From: an uncultured Bacilli bacterium
GTDB lineage: Bacteria; Bacillota_I; Bacilli_A; RF39; UBA660
DNA length: 37,796 nt
Assembly: GCA_934177545.1 (NCBI GenBank)
Contig: CAKPPI010000006.1
Location: 1-37,796, forward strand
Direction: 5' to 3'
Under the pieces are notes generated by a model, which saw only the letters and a list, made by a program, of their open reading frames with translations, was not told the DNA's origin and did no database searches. Position numbers and translations under genes: made by a program. Position 1 is the first letter of the stretch, and the number at the start of each line of letters is the position of its first letter. Below, piece after piece: positions 7,835 through 15,616 of this stretch.

Positions 7835-8337
7835 ATGAGAAAACAAAGAAGATTAAAATTGTATTATATTTCAAATGATTATATTGACTATTTAAGAAAG
7901 TTTGATGATAAAGTTCGATTTAATAAGAACCATAGTCGTCCGTATGTTGGTATTGTATACACTTATAATAATAATAACTATTTTGCACCATTATCTTCTC
8001 CAAAACCAAAATATCAAAAGATGAAGAAAACAGCCATTGATATATGGTTAATTGATGAAGGAAAACTTGGAGTTATTAATTTTAATAATATGATTCCCTG
8101 TCCAATGAAGAATTAACAGAACTCTTGCCTACAGTTAAAGAGGAGAAATATAAAAAATTATTAGAAAACCAAATATCATCAATTAATAAAGATAGAGAAC
8201 TGATTTTAAAGAAGATTACCCGTTTTCATCAACAATACAATAAAAAAACACTTTATGAAAATGTACTTTTAAGATGTTGTAACTTTAGATTGTTAGAAAT
8301 TAAATGTATGGAGTATATTAATCTAGTGGTTAATTAA
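7835..8337 (+). pseudogene. toxN: ToxN/AbiQ-family type III toxin endoribonuclease, frameshifted
   Basis: The first segment (7835-8116, 93 aa) has the ToxN signature order: LYYISNDYIDYLRKFDDKV, RPYVGIVY, YFAPLSSPKPK and GKLGVINFNNMIP. The second segment (frame 8101-8337) supplies the remaining C-terminal helices, with LLENQISSI and a late CCNFRLLEIKCMEY that fits the family end. Together they give about 167 aa, the normal ToxN length. One missing base near 8102-8106, most likely an A in CCAATGAAG, would join them as ...PCPNEELTELL. The AGGAG RBS (7823-7827) and ATG 7835 are intact. ToxN is an RNA-cleaving toxin held inactive by ToxI. As written the toxin is truncated, so the locus is either decayed or the base is a sequencing error. 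Confidence 0.85.
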
Positions 8338-8370
8338 TAATACGAGAAATATTAAAACTTTTCTTTTTTA

Positions 8371-8399
8371 TTGTTTAGTATGATTATTAATAATATAAT
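8371..8399 (+). promoter_or_regulatory. Promoter of the small hydrophobic peptide mRNA
   Basis: TTGTTT (8371-8376), a 17-nt spacer and a perfect TATAAT (8394-8399). The predicted mRNA starts near 8406. An inverted repeat AGCACT/AGTGCT (8400-8405, 8425-8430) flanks the start site. Confidence 0.7.
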
Positions 8400-8468
8400 A
8401 GCACTTGAAATACTTAATAGTTAGAGTGCTTGCCTTTCTTCTTTTAAGGGAAGGAGGCTTGATATGAT

Positions 8469-8546
8469 ATGATGTCTAAAAAAGATTTATTAATATCATT
8501 ATTAGCAGTAATTATAATGTTACTACTTGTCCTACTTTACAAGTAG
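8469..8546 (+). CDS. Small hydrophobic peptide, candidate type I toxin
   Basis: 25 aa, beginning MMSKKDLL, then an uninterrupted Leu/Ile/Val/Ala/Met stretch of about 16 residues, ending LLYK. One transmembrane helix with a charged N-terminus is the form of Fst/TxpA/holin-like type I toxins. The ribosome binding site AAGGAGG (8451-8457) is very strong. The mRNA can fold GCCTTT (8432-8437) on GGAGGC (8453-8458), and 8439-8442 on 8448-8451, which would hide that site, a usual control of type I toxin mRNAs. ATG 8464 closer to the SD runs into a stop after two codons, so 8469 or 8472 is the start. A convergent antisense RNA overlaps its 3' region. It has no recognised family match beyond this resemblance. 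Confidence 0.7.
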   Translation: MMSKKDLLISLLAVIIMLLLVLLYK

Positions 8547-8551
8547 TCATA

Positions 8552-8662
8552 AAATAAAAAAGCACACAATCTAATAGATTGTGTGCAACACCATTTAAGG
8601 TAAGTACTCAAACATTGGATATTAAGTATTTCCTTTTTTATTATATGAAGTTTCCTTCATCT
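8552..8662 (-). ncRNA. Candidate antisense RNA antitoxin (type I)
   Basis: On the minus strand a -35 TTGCTA (plus 8697-8692), a 17-nt spacer and a -10 TACTAT (plus 8674-8669) predict a start near 8662. A perfect 10-bp stem, GCACACAATC (8562-8571) with GATTGTGTGC (8577-8586), is followed on the minus strand by a run of T (plus A-run 8551-8561), an intrinsic terminator in that direction only. The ~110-nt RNA would be complementary to the 3' untranslated part of the small-peptide mRNA, as RatA is to txpA and SR4 to bsrG. The duplex would be a natural RNase III substrate. Confidence 0.65.
8602..8639 (+). terminator. Likely terminator of the small-peptide mRNA
   Basis: AAGTACT (8602-8608) can pair with AGTATTT (8625-8631) with one G-U pair, followed by CCTTTTTT (8632-8639). 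If the mRNA ends here it shares roughly 60-90 nt with the antisense RNA. Confidence 0.5.
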
Positions 8663-8668
8663 ATATAC

Positions 8669-8730
8669 ATAGTAGCATAAAATCATACTTTTAGCAAGTG
8701 ATTGCTAAAAAATTAAAAACATGATAAAAT
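8669..8730. promoter_or_regulatory. Divergent promoters (antisense RNA and rnc) sharing one inverted repeat
   Basis: The inverted repeat TTTTAGCAA (8689-8697), GTGA, TTGCTAAAA (8702-8710) contains both -35 boxes. To the right, TTGCTA (8702-8707), 17 nt and TAAAAT (8725-8730) form the rnc promoter. To the left, the mirror TTGCTA with a 17-nt spacer and TACTAT forms the antisense RNA promoter. A dimeric regulator on the repeat would affect both. Confidence 0.65.
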
Positions 8731-8752
8731 ACGTACGAAGGGAGCTTTTTTT

Positions 8753-9421
8753 ATGGAAGAATTGTTTAAACAATTAAAGATAAGTCCTAAGAATTTAACT
8801 CTTTATAATACAGCTTTTTCTCATTCGTCATATGCCAATGAACATAAAGCTAAAAAAGATTATGAAAGATTAGAGTTTCTTGGAGATGCCATAGTAGATT
8901 TAGTAGTTGCTGATTATTTATATCGATATGAGAGGGAAACTGAAGGAGAAATGACTAAGGTAAGAGCTAGTTATGTTTGTGAAAATGCTCTTTATAGATA
9001 TTCTATGGATATGGGCTTTAATAAGTATATAAAAGTAGGACATGGAGAAGAGTCTAGTGGTGGTAAATATAAAAAAGCAATTGTTGCTGATATATTTGAA
9101 GCCTTACTAGGAGCAATTTATTTAGACCTTGGCTATGAAACAGCTAGAAGAGTAGCTTTAGATATAATAGTACCATATATTCAAAATCCAAATATTGTTT
9201 TCTTTGAAGACTATAAGTCAGCTTTACAACAAGCCGTACAAACTACTAAACAAAGTGTTATTTATGAAGTAATAAAAGAAGAAGGACCAGCTCATGATAA
9301 AACATTTACAATAGAAGCTAAAGTAGATGGAATCATTTATGGTAAAGGGGTAGGAAGTAGTAAGAAAGATGCAGAACAAATAGCAGCAAAAGATGCTTTA
9401 GAAAAGTTAGCTAAGAATTGA
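8753..9421 (+). CDS. rnc: Ribonuclease III
   Basis: 222 aa, full length. It cuts double-stranded RNA: rRNA precursors, and sense/antisense duplexes such as type I TA pairs. The catalytic domain (1-~150) holds the signature ERLEFLGDA with Glu41 and Asp45, and the second acidic pair in ADIFEALLGA (Asp113, Glu116). The double-stranded RNA-binding domain (~155-222) ends with SSKKDAEQIAAKDALEKL. The RBS AAGGGAG is 8 nt before ATG 8753. Its last bases overlap the start of the next gene, and RNase J follows, so the operon groups two RNA-processing enzymes. Confidence 0.97.
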   Translation: MEELFKQLKISPKNLTLYNTAFSHSSYANEHKAKKDYERLEFLGDAIVDLVVADYLYRYERETEGEMTKVRASYVCENALYRYSMDMGFNKYIKVGHGEESSGGKYKKAIVADIFEALLGAIYLDLGYETARRVALDIIVPYIQNPNIVFFEDYKSALQQAVQTTKQSVIYEVIKEEGPAHDKTFTIEAKVDGIIYGKGVGSSKKDAEQIAAKDALEKLAKN

Positions 9422-9879
9422 AAAATGAACATATAAAAATCTTTTCTTACTTAACAAAGTCTTATACTTTACAAAAAGATGAAGTAGAAGCATTACGTGG
9501 GACACTAGTAGTAAGTTTAGTAAATAACAAAGAAAGTCTAGAAGATATAGAAACAGCAGATATTGCTAAAAGACTAATCTCTAAATATAATACTAGTCTT
9601 TCTATGATTAACTTTTATAATGAATTATTAACTAATTTAGAAAATAGTGATGACATCTCTTTATTGGGACGATTGATGATTGATAATATAGCACTAGATA
9701 ACTATATATTAGAACAAGAAAAATATCACTACTTACTTTATGATTACTTTGATGCAGTAGATGAAATTACTTTATTTAAAAATAGGGAAAGAGAAAAAGA
9801 ATTATCAGCAAGTATTGAAATACAAGAGAAGAAATTACAAAAGAAAATAAAAAAATACAAGGAGGAGAGAAATGAGTAA
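9418..9879 (+). CDS. Small alpha-helical protein of unknown function between rnc and rnj
   Basis: 153 aa, all-helical in appearance, acidic then strongly Lys/Glu-rich at the C-terminus (EIQEKKLQKKIKKYKEERNE), with no Cys or Trp. I recognise no family. The start is a TTG at 9418 that overlaps the rnc stop (TTGA), since no in-frame ATG with an RBS is near the N-terminus; translational coupling is likely. Its 3' end overlaps the rnj start by 8 nt and contains the rnj ribosome binding site AAGGAGGAG. Tight packing on both sides suggests a role tied to RNase III or RNase J, but that is inference from position only. Confidence 0.75.
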   Translation: MKNEHIKIFSYLTKSYTLQKDEVEALRGTLVVSLVNNKESLEDIETADIAKRLISKYNTSLSMINFYNELLTNLENSDDISLLGRLMIDNIALDNYILEQEKYHYLLYDYFDAVDEITLFKNREREKELSASIEIQEKKLQKKIKKYKEERNE

Positions 9880-11524
9880 AATTAAAATATTTAGTTTAGG
9901 TGGACTAAACGAAAATGGTAAAAATATGTATGTCGTAGATGTAGATAAATCATTATATATATTTGATGCCGGACTAAAATATGATGTAGAACATAATTTG
10001 GGAATTGATTATATTATTCCTAGTTTTGATTACTTAATTAAGAATAAAAAAAGAATTAAAGGTATTTTCTTAAGCCATGGACATGAAGGAAATATTGGAG
10101 CCGTTCCTGATATTATTAGTAAATTAGGTGATGTTCCTATTTACGGAGGGAAACTGACTTTAGAGATACTTAGACTTGATCTTGCTGAAGCTGGAGTAAA
10201 AAAAGCTAACTTACATGAGATTAAAGCTCATCGAAAATTAAGTTTTGGTAGGGAAAGTATTTTCCCTATTGCTATGACACATTCTATACCAGATGCTTTC
10301 TGTTATGTTTTATATACTAAAGATGGAGCAATTGTTTATACAGGAGACTTTACTTTTGATCATGCTATTAGATCACTTTATCAAACAGATTTAGGAAAAC
10401 TAGCTTACGTTGGAAAACAAGGGGTATTATGCCTACTTGCTGAATCACTTTATGCCGAGAGACCTGGTTATACTAGTCCAAATCATAGAGTACAAGACTT
10501 CATAAGAACTATTCTTACTAAAAACGAAAATAGAATAATAGTTACTATTTTTCCTGCTCACTTCTATCGTATACAAGAGTTATTTGATGAAATATCAAAG
10601 ACTCATCGTAAGATAGTTATTATGGGTAAAAGCTTACAAAGTATGATTAATTATGGAATAGAAAATAAATACTTAGAAATAAATCCAAAGATAATAGGAG
10701 ATTTATCTAATTTAAATGATAAAGATGTAGTAGTATTTATCTCTGATGAGAGAGAAAAACCATTTGCTAACTTAGAAAGAATAATTAAAGGATACGATAA
10801 ATATATCAAATTAAAAGAATCTGACACTATCTTTATAAGTGAACCAAGCGCAGAAGGAATGGAAAGACGTCTTGCCCTTATAATGGATGAAATAGCCATG
10901 CTTGGGGTTAATGCTATAAGCTTGTCTAGTAAGAAACATTTACTACATCATGCTTCAAGTGAAGATTTAAAGATGTTGTTAAATCTATTAAAACCTAAAT
11001 ATTTATTCCCAGTTAAAGGTGAATATAGAAATCAATATGCTTTTGCTGAAATAGCAGAAGAGATGAATATTCCTAAAGATAATATTTTATTAAAGCAAAA
11101 TGGTGATGTAGTATCTATTGAGAATGGAAAATTATTAGATAGTAGGGAACATATTAATGTAGATGAGATATTAATTGATGGAAAAGACTCTAGTGATATA
11201 GGTAACCTAGTTTTAAAAGATAGAGAAATGTTAGGGGAAAATGGTATTGTTATAATAAGTTGTACATTAGATAAAGAATCAAAGGATGTAGTAGCAGGAC
11301 CAAAGGTGCTAACGAGAGGCTTTATTTATGTAAAGGAAAATCAAGATATAGTAGAGCAAATCAAAGAATTATCCAAAGAAGTTATTGAATCTAACATAGA
11401 AAAAGGAACTAAAAGAGTTGATTATGCTAAGATAAAATCTGATGTTAGAGAACAACTTGGTAAATATTTATATCAAGAAATAGGCTCTAAACCAATGATA
11501 ATTACTGTTATTCAAGAAGTGTAG
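9872..11524 (+). CDS. rnj: Ribonuclease J family protein with altered active site
   Basis: 550 aa, the usual RNase J length: metallo-beta-lactamase and beta-CASP domains followed by the C-terminal domain. RNase J is a 5'-3' exo/endoribonuclease central to mRNA decay in Firmicutes. The metal motif HGHEDH of active enzymes reads HGHEGN here (His69, His71, Gly73, Asn74), so the Asp and the last His are lost. The late PVHGEYR motif reads PVKGEYR (Lys382 for His). His137 (THSIPD) and Asp159 (TGDF) remain. This is like the weakly active RNase J2 partner of J1 in Bacillus, so the protein may act mainly as a structural partner of a J1 encoded elsewhere. The RBS AAGGAGGAG lies within the preceding gene. 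Confidence 0.92.
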   Translation: MSKIKIFSLGGLNENGKNMYVVDVDKSLYIFDAGLKYDVEHNLGIDYIIPSFDYLIKNKKRIKGIFLSHGHEGNIGAVPDIISKLGDVPIYGGKLTLEILRLDLAEAGVKKANLHEIKAHRKLSFGRESIFPIAMTHSIPDAFCYVLYTKDGAIVYTGDFTFDHAIRSLYQTDLGKLAYVGKQGVLCLLAESLYAERPGYTSPNHRVQDFIRTILTKNENRIIVTIFPAHFYRIQELFDEISKTHRKIVIMGKSLQSMINYGIENKYLEINPKIIGDLSNLNDKDVVVFISDEREKPFANLERIIKGYDKYIKLKESDTIFISEPSAEGMERRLALIMDEIAMLGVNAISLSSKKHLLHHASSEDLKMLLNLLKPKYLFPVKGEYRNQYAFAEIAEEMNIPKDNILLKQNGDVVSIENGKLLDSREHINVDEILIDGKDSSDIGNLVLKDREMLGENGIVIISCTLDKESKDVVAGPKVLTRGFIYVKENQDIVEQIKELSKEVIESNIEKGTKRVDYAKIKSDVREQLGKYLYQEIGSKPMIITVIQEV

Positions 11525-11525
11525 A

Positions 11526-11569
11526 AATACACTTTTTCTATTGAAAGAAAAAGTGTATTATGATAAAAT
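11526..11569 (+). promoter_or_regulatory. 14-bp hairpin overlapping a promoter after rnj
   Basis: AATACACTTTTTCT (11526-11539) pairs perfectly with 11546-11559. It has no U-run after it, so it is a weak terminator candidate. In the loop starts TTGAAA (11541-11546); with a 17-nt spacer and TAAAAT (11564-11569) this makes a promoter for the SipW-signal gene at 11592. Confidence 0.5.
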
Positions 11570-11591
11570 TTACCTAGAATAGAGGTGCTTT

Positions 11592-13426
11592 ATGACTAGA
11601 GAAAAACGGAAGATAATAATGATAATCATACTGGTGTTAATTAGTTTAATAGCCTTAATAGGAGGAAGTTACGCTTTACTGATGAAAACATTTAAAGGTG
11701 ATAAGCTAAGTGTGCAAGTAGGTACTTTAAAAGTTGATTTTACGGAAGGCAATACCATAAGCCTAAATAATACTGAACCAATGTCTGATGAGAAAGGATT
11801 ACAGACAACCCCTTATACCTTTACTATAACTAATAGTGGTACAATTGATGCTTATTATACAGTATCAAATGAAGAGGACTCTTCTAATACTTTTGATACT
11901 ACTTATTTAAAAGTAAAATTAACAGGATCCGATGGCTATGATTCTGGTATAAAAACATTAAAAGAATTAGGAACAGATACTTACAAATTAATAGATGAAA
12001 CAAAATTAGCAGTGGGTTCTAAAGTTACTTATAAATTATATTTATGGATTTCATCTGATGCAGATAATACTGTTCAAGGCATGTCATATAAAAGTAAAAT
12101 AGTAGTTAAATCCTCTAGTAACTTAACTCCTACTGTAGCTAATAAGTTATTAAAAGGAGAGTAGGAGATAATGGTGTAATTGATACATCAGATGCAAAGA
12201 AGACTTTTATTACTGGAACTGATCCTAATAATTATATTTGGTATAGTGGAAAGCTATGGAGAGCAGTATCAATTGATACTACCGATAATTCTGTAAAATT
12301 AGTAACACAATGGAATATAGCAAATTTTACTTATGCCATTACAGGATATACTAACTTTAAAGAAAGTGATGCCTATATTTGGTTAAATGATACTAGTGTA
12401 GATGGTTTCTTAGGAAACTTAAGAGAACCTGATAAATTTATAAAAATGAACAGTGAGTGGGATGATTCTCCAGACGGAACTGCAACTACTAATTTAACTC
12501 CTTCTGCCATTGGCTTATTAACTATATATGAATATAGAATGAGTTATAAAAATGCAACAGCCTCGACAGGATATTTAAATAATGGTTTATCATGGGATAC
12601 TATGAGTAGTTATTCTACTATGGCAGGTGGCCAACTTACAAAAAATAATCAATTATACTATGTTAATAGCGATGACAGCACTAGCGATTACACAAGAATG
12701 CTCAACGGTAAAAGACCGGCTATTAATTTAAAGCCAAACATAGAAATTGTTGCAGGTAGTGGTACTAGTGATGATCCTTACCAATTAAAAGGCGATAATG
12801 ATAAGCATATTAATTCTTTATTATCAACAAGGTATAGTGGGTAATATATAAAATTTGGTACTGGAAAAAACAATCTTTACCGAATAGTGAGTCATGAAAA
12901 TAAAACTGGAACAAAAATAACAAGTACTAACCCACTAACTGAACTAACTTCACATTTTACTGATAATACTGCTTTCTCTAAGGATACTACAATAGGGAAA
13001 TTTCTAAATAATGATTATCTAGCAAAGGGTACTTATTTAACTGGTGATCAAGTAAATATGATAGAAGATAATACAACATGGTATTTAGGAACTGTTGGCA
13101 ATCAAGATAGCTATAGGTTGGCAAAGTATCAATCCAAATATGCAGATGATTTAACAACTAGTGTGACTACTACTAAAATAGGATTATTAAGGTATGGAGA
13201 ACTATTGGCAGGACAATTTGATAAAGATGACAACAATAGTGATTATTGGGTATTGAACCCTAGTATTGTCTCATCTAATTCAATTGTTATCAATTGTGTC
13301 TCTTCATCCAAACCAGCTCTAGAAGAGGTGTCTTCAATAAAGTCTGCTATGAATCTAAAATCAAATGTAATAATAACGGGTGGAGATGGAATTAAAAATA
13401 ATCCGTTTGAATTATCTGTTCAATAA
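11592..13426 (+). pseudogene. SipW-type-signal surface protein with two C-terminal modules, broken
   Basis: The intact first part (190 aa) has a hydrophobic signal with the SipW-type cleavage context GGSYALL, then a TasA/camelysin-like beta domain (TTPYTFTITNSGTIDAYYTVS). It stops at a TAG (12162-12164). The sequence continues in another frame from about 12164 (GDNGVIDTSD, WYSGKLWRAVSID, YEYRMSYKNA, RPAINLKPNIEI, GTSDDPYQL) to a TAA at 12842-12844. After that TAA the same frame goes on (YIKFGTGKNNLYRIVS) to 13426. The prepilin at 15613 has SGEYIKF at this place, so the TAA is most simply a GAA-to-TAA change. One frameshift and one nonsense change thus break a ~610-aa surface protein. The RBS AGAGGTG and promoter are intact, so the N-terminal TasA-like part may still be exported. 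Confidence 0.8.
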
Positions 13427-13461
13427 CGTTATCTGTTTAAAAAAGAAAATTAAGCTAATAA

Positions 13462-13491
13462 AAAACTCTAGGAATATCTTTCTAGAGTTTT
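13462..13491. terminator. Bidirectional terminator between convergent genes
   Basis: AAAACTCTAG (13462-13471) pairs with CTAGAGTTTT (13482-13491). A-rich DNA lies on the left and T on the right, so it can work from both sides. It serves the broken surface-protein gene and the minus-strand ATPase gene, whose stop it overlaps. Confidence 0.85.
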
Positions 13492-14992
13492 AATTATTAA
13501 AAGTATCAATTAACGGTATATTTATACTTGGTAATTCATCATCATTATTATCATTTTCACTGCTTTCATCTTCATCAACGCCATCTTCTTCATCAGTACC
13601 ATTATCATCTTTATCATTGATATTATTTGTATCATTGATTTTCTCATTATCTTCACTTTCTTCCTCATAATTATCAGGTATATCTATTTTAGGAAGAGGC
13701 TTTTCTAAATTTTCTTCTGCATCTTCATCATTAATAGTGATAGTAGCACTAGGTATTTCTCTTTTATCATTTAATAAACCTAATTTTTCTAAAGTATCTA
13801 AATCATCATCAATATCAATTATTCTATATATTTCTTCAAAAGAAGTGGTTCCTTCAAGTACTTTATAGAGTCCATCTTGTAACATGGTTATTACATCAGA
13901 AGTATATACTATTTTTTGAAGATTTTCTTTTTTCATTTCTTCTTCATTTAAAGCATTTCTAATCTCATCGTTAATTAATAATACTTCTTGAATTGCCACA
14001 CGATCATGATATCCACCTGAACAGTACTCACATCCATCATGATTTGCTACATAAGTTTCTTCTACATCTTGATGAAGTGCTAATTTAAATACCTTTTTTT
14101 GATATGGGGTAGTAGTTTCCTTCTTTCTACAATGTGTACAAAGCATTTTAGCAAGCCTTTGCGAAATAATACCAGTTAAGGCACTTGATAATAAGTATCT
14201 TTCAACATTCATATCAAGTAGACGCTCAATAGTACTTAAAGAGTTATTAGTATGGACTGTAGATAATACTAAGTGACCAGTAATTGATGCTCGAACAGCA
14301 ATTTTGGCAGTTTCACTATCACGAATTTCTCCGATTAAAATGACGTTGGGATCTTGTCTTAAAATAGATCTTAAAACTGTTGCAAAGTCAAGTCCTATTT
14401 CACTATTAACTTGTACTTGATTTAAACCTTCTAAGTTCATTTCAATTGGATCTTCTACCGTAATAATATTAGTTTCTTTATTATTTAAAACCTGCAAAAT
14501 AGAATATACTGTTGTACTTTTACCGGAACCAGTAGCACCTGTTATTAATATTATTCCATTAGGTTCTTTTATCATCTTTTTCAATTTTTCCAAGTTTCTT
14601 TCATTAAATCCTAAAGAATCAATACCGGATAGGCTTCTAGAATAATCAAGAATACGAATAACACATTTTTCTCCTTCATTAGTAGGAAGAGTAGAAACAC
14701 GAGTTTCCATAGGAATATCCTTAATAGTACCTTTAATGGCTCCATCTTGCGGAAGTCTACTTTCTGTAATATTCATATTTGCCAAAAGTTTAATTCTAGT
14801 GATTAGATTTCGTTCATATATCTTTGGTATTTTTGTATAGTCTCTTAAATCACCATCCACACGCATACGAACCATTAAAAAATCTTCTCTTGGATCAAAA
14901 TGTATATCACTAGCACCATGAGTAGCACCATATGCTAAAATGTCATCAACAACATTAACAACTGGAGTTTTTGTCATATCATAATTAACCAT
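13490..14992 (-). CDS. GspE/PilB/ComGA-type pilus assembly ATPase
   Basis: 500 aa. It is a hexameric ATPase that drives assembly of type IV pilus or pseudopilus fibres at the inner face of the membrane. The Asp box and N2 domain precede Walker A GATGSGKST (152-160), the ITVEDPIE segment, Walker B VILIGEIRD (217-225), the HTNNS His box, and a Zn site CxxC/CxxC (Cys285, Cys288, Cys321, Cys324). The core ends near 415. The last ~80 residues are a low-complexity acidic tail of Asp, Glu and Asn, unusual for the family and probably disordered. The AAGGGG RBS precedes the ATG. It is divergent from two prepilin-like genes, its likely substrates. No platform protein or prepilin peptidase is in the window. 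Confidence 0.92.
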   Translation of the reverse strand: MVNYDMTKTPVVNVVDDILAYGATHGASDIHFDPREDFLMVRMRVDGDLRDYTKIPKIYERNLITRIKLLANMNITESRLPQDGAIKGTIKDIPMETRVSTLPTNEGEKCVIRILDYSRSLSGIDSLGFNERNLEKLKKMIKEPNGIILITGATGSGKSTTVYSILQVLNNKETNIITVEDPIEMNLEGLNQVQVNSEIGLDFATVLRSILRQDPNVILIGEIRDSETAKIAVRASITGHLVLSTVHTNNSLSTIERLLDMNVERYLLSSALTGIISQRLAKMLCTHCRKKETTTPYQKKVFKLALHQDVEETYVANHDGCEYCSGGYHDRVAIQEVLLINDEIRNALNEEEMKKENLQKIVYTSDVITMLQDGLYKVLEGTTSFEEIYRIIDIDDDLDTLEKLGLLNDKREIPSATITINDEDAEENLEKPLPKIDIPDNYEEESEDNEKINDTNNINDKDDNGTDEEDGVDEDESSENDNNDDELPSINIPLIDTFNN

Positions 14993-15010
14993 TTAATCAA
15001 CCCCTTCATT

Positions 15011-15040
15011 TTGATATGGTATTTTACTATAATCTATTAT
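15011..15040 (+). promoter_or_regulatory. Putative promoter of the prepilin genes
   Basis: TTGATA (15011-15016), an 18-nt spacer and TATTAT (15035-15040), with a further TATAAT at 15040-15045. It lies in the 84-nt divergent region between the ATPase gene and the first prepilin gene. Confidence 0.45.
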
Positions 15041-15076
15041 ATAATAGGATTAAGATTGGTGCAAGAGGTGATGTTT

Positions 15077-15616
15077 ATGAAAAGTATAAAAAAAATTAAT
15101 AATCAAGGCTTTATGCTTGCTGAAACATTAATTGTTAGTATTTTTGTCTTAAGTGTTTTTTCTATGCTTTATGCCAATATTCTTCCTTTAATAGCAGACT
15201 ATAAGACTCAACAAAACTATGATACAGTAGAAGCTACTTATGATGCACATTGGATAAGAAAAATCATCTTAAACGGATTAAAAGAAGATAGTTTTACGAC
15301 AGTTATAAATAATGGCTATTTAGATGTGAGTGATTGCCTTTTATATACAAAAAATGATATGGAAGGATGGTGTAGTAATTTTAGAGCTATTAATAATGTA
15401 ACTAAAATTTATCTAACAACCTATAGTTTAGAAAAGTTTAAAGCTAAAGTTAAAGATAACAACAATTATACAAGAGAATTTAGAGAATATATTAGTTATG
15501 TACCTACCTATAGTAAAAACTCTACTAAGGTTAATAATAATACTTATTTTCATGTCATAATTGAATTTACTAAAGGTGATAAACACAATTATGGAATTAT
15601 GGAGGTACATAGATGA
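15077..15616 (+). CDS. Prepilin-like (minor pseudopilin) protein
   Basis: 179 aa. It has a type IV prepilin leader: short and basic (MKSIKKINNQG), cleavage expected between Gly and Phe, then FMLAE with Glu at +5 and a ~22-residue hydrophobic helix. The remainder is a soluble beta/alpha region with two Cys (DCLL, WCSNF). The frame is open upstream to 15011, but ATG 15077 is the start because AGAGGTG lies before it and the leader then has the right length. It overlaps the next prepilin gene by 4 nt (ATGA). It is likely part of the fibre polymerised by the divergent GspE-type ATPase. Confidence 0.85.
   Translation: MKSIKKINNQGFMLAETLIVSIFVLSVFSMLYANILPLIADYKTQQNYDTVEATYDAHWIRKIILNGLKEDSFTTVINNGYLDVSDCLLYTKNDMEGWCSNFRAINNVTKIYLTTYSLEKFKAKVKDNNNYTREFREYISYVPTYSKNSTKVNNNTYFHVIIEFTKGDKHNYGIMEVHR

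Noticed and set aside
8125..8337. A separate 70-aa gene starting at TTG 8125
   Set aside because: It has no RBS, and its sequence completes the C-terminus of ToxN. It is the frameshifted second half of toxN.
12446..13426. Two ORFs at 12446-12844 and 12887-13426 as separate genes
   Set aside because: Neither has an RBS, and each continues the module order seen in the prepilin at 15613. They are parts of the broken gene beginning at 11592.
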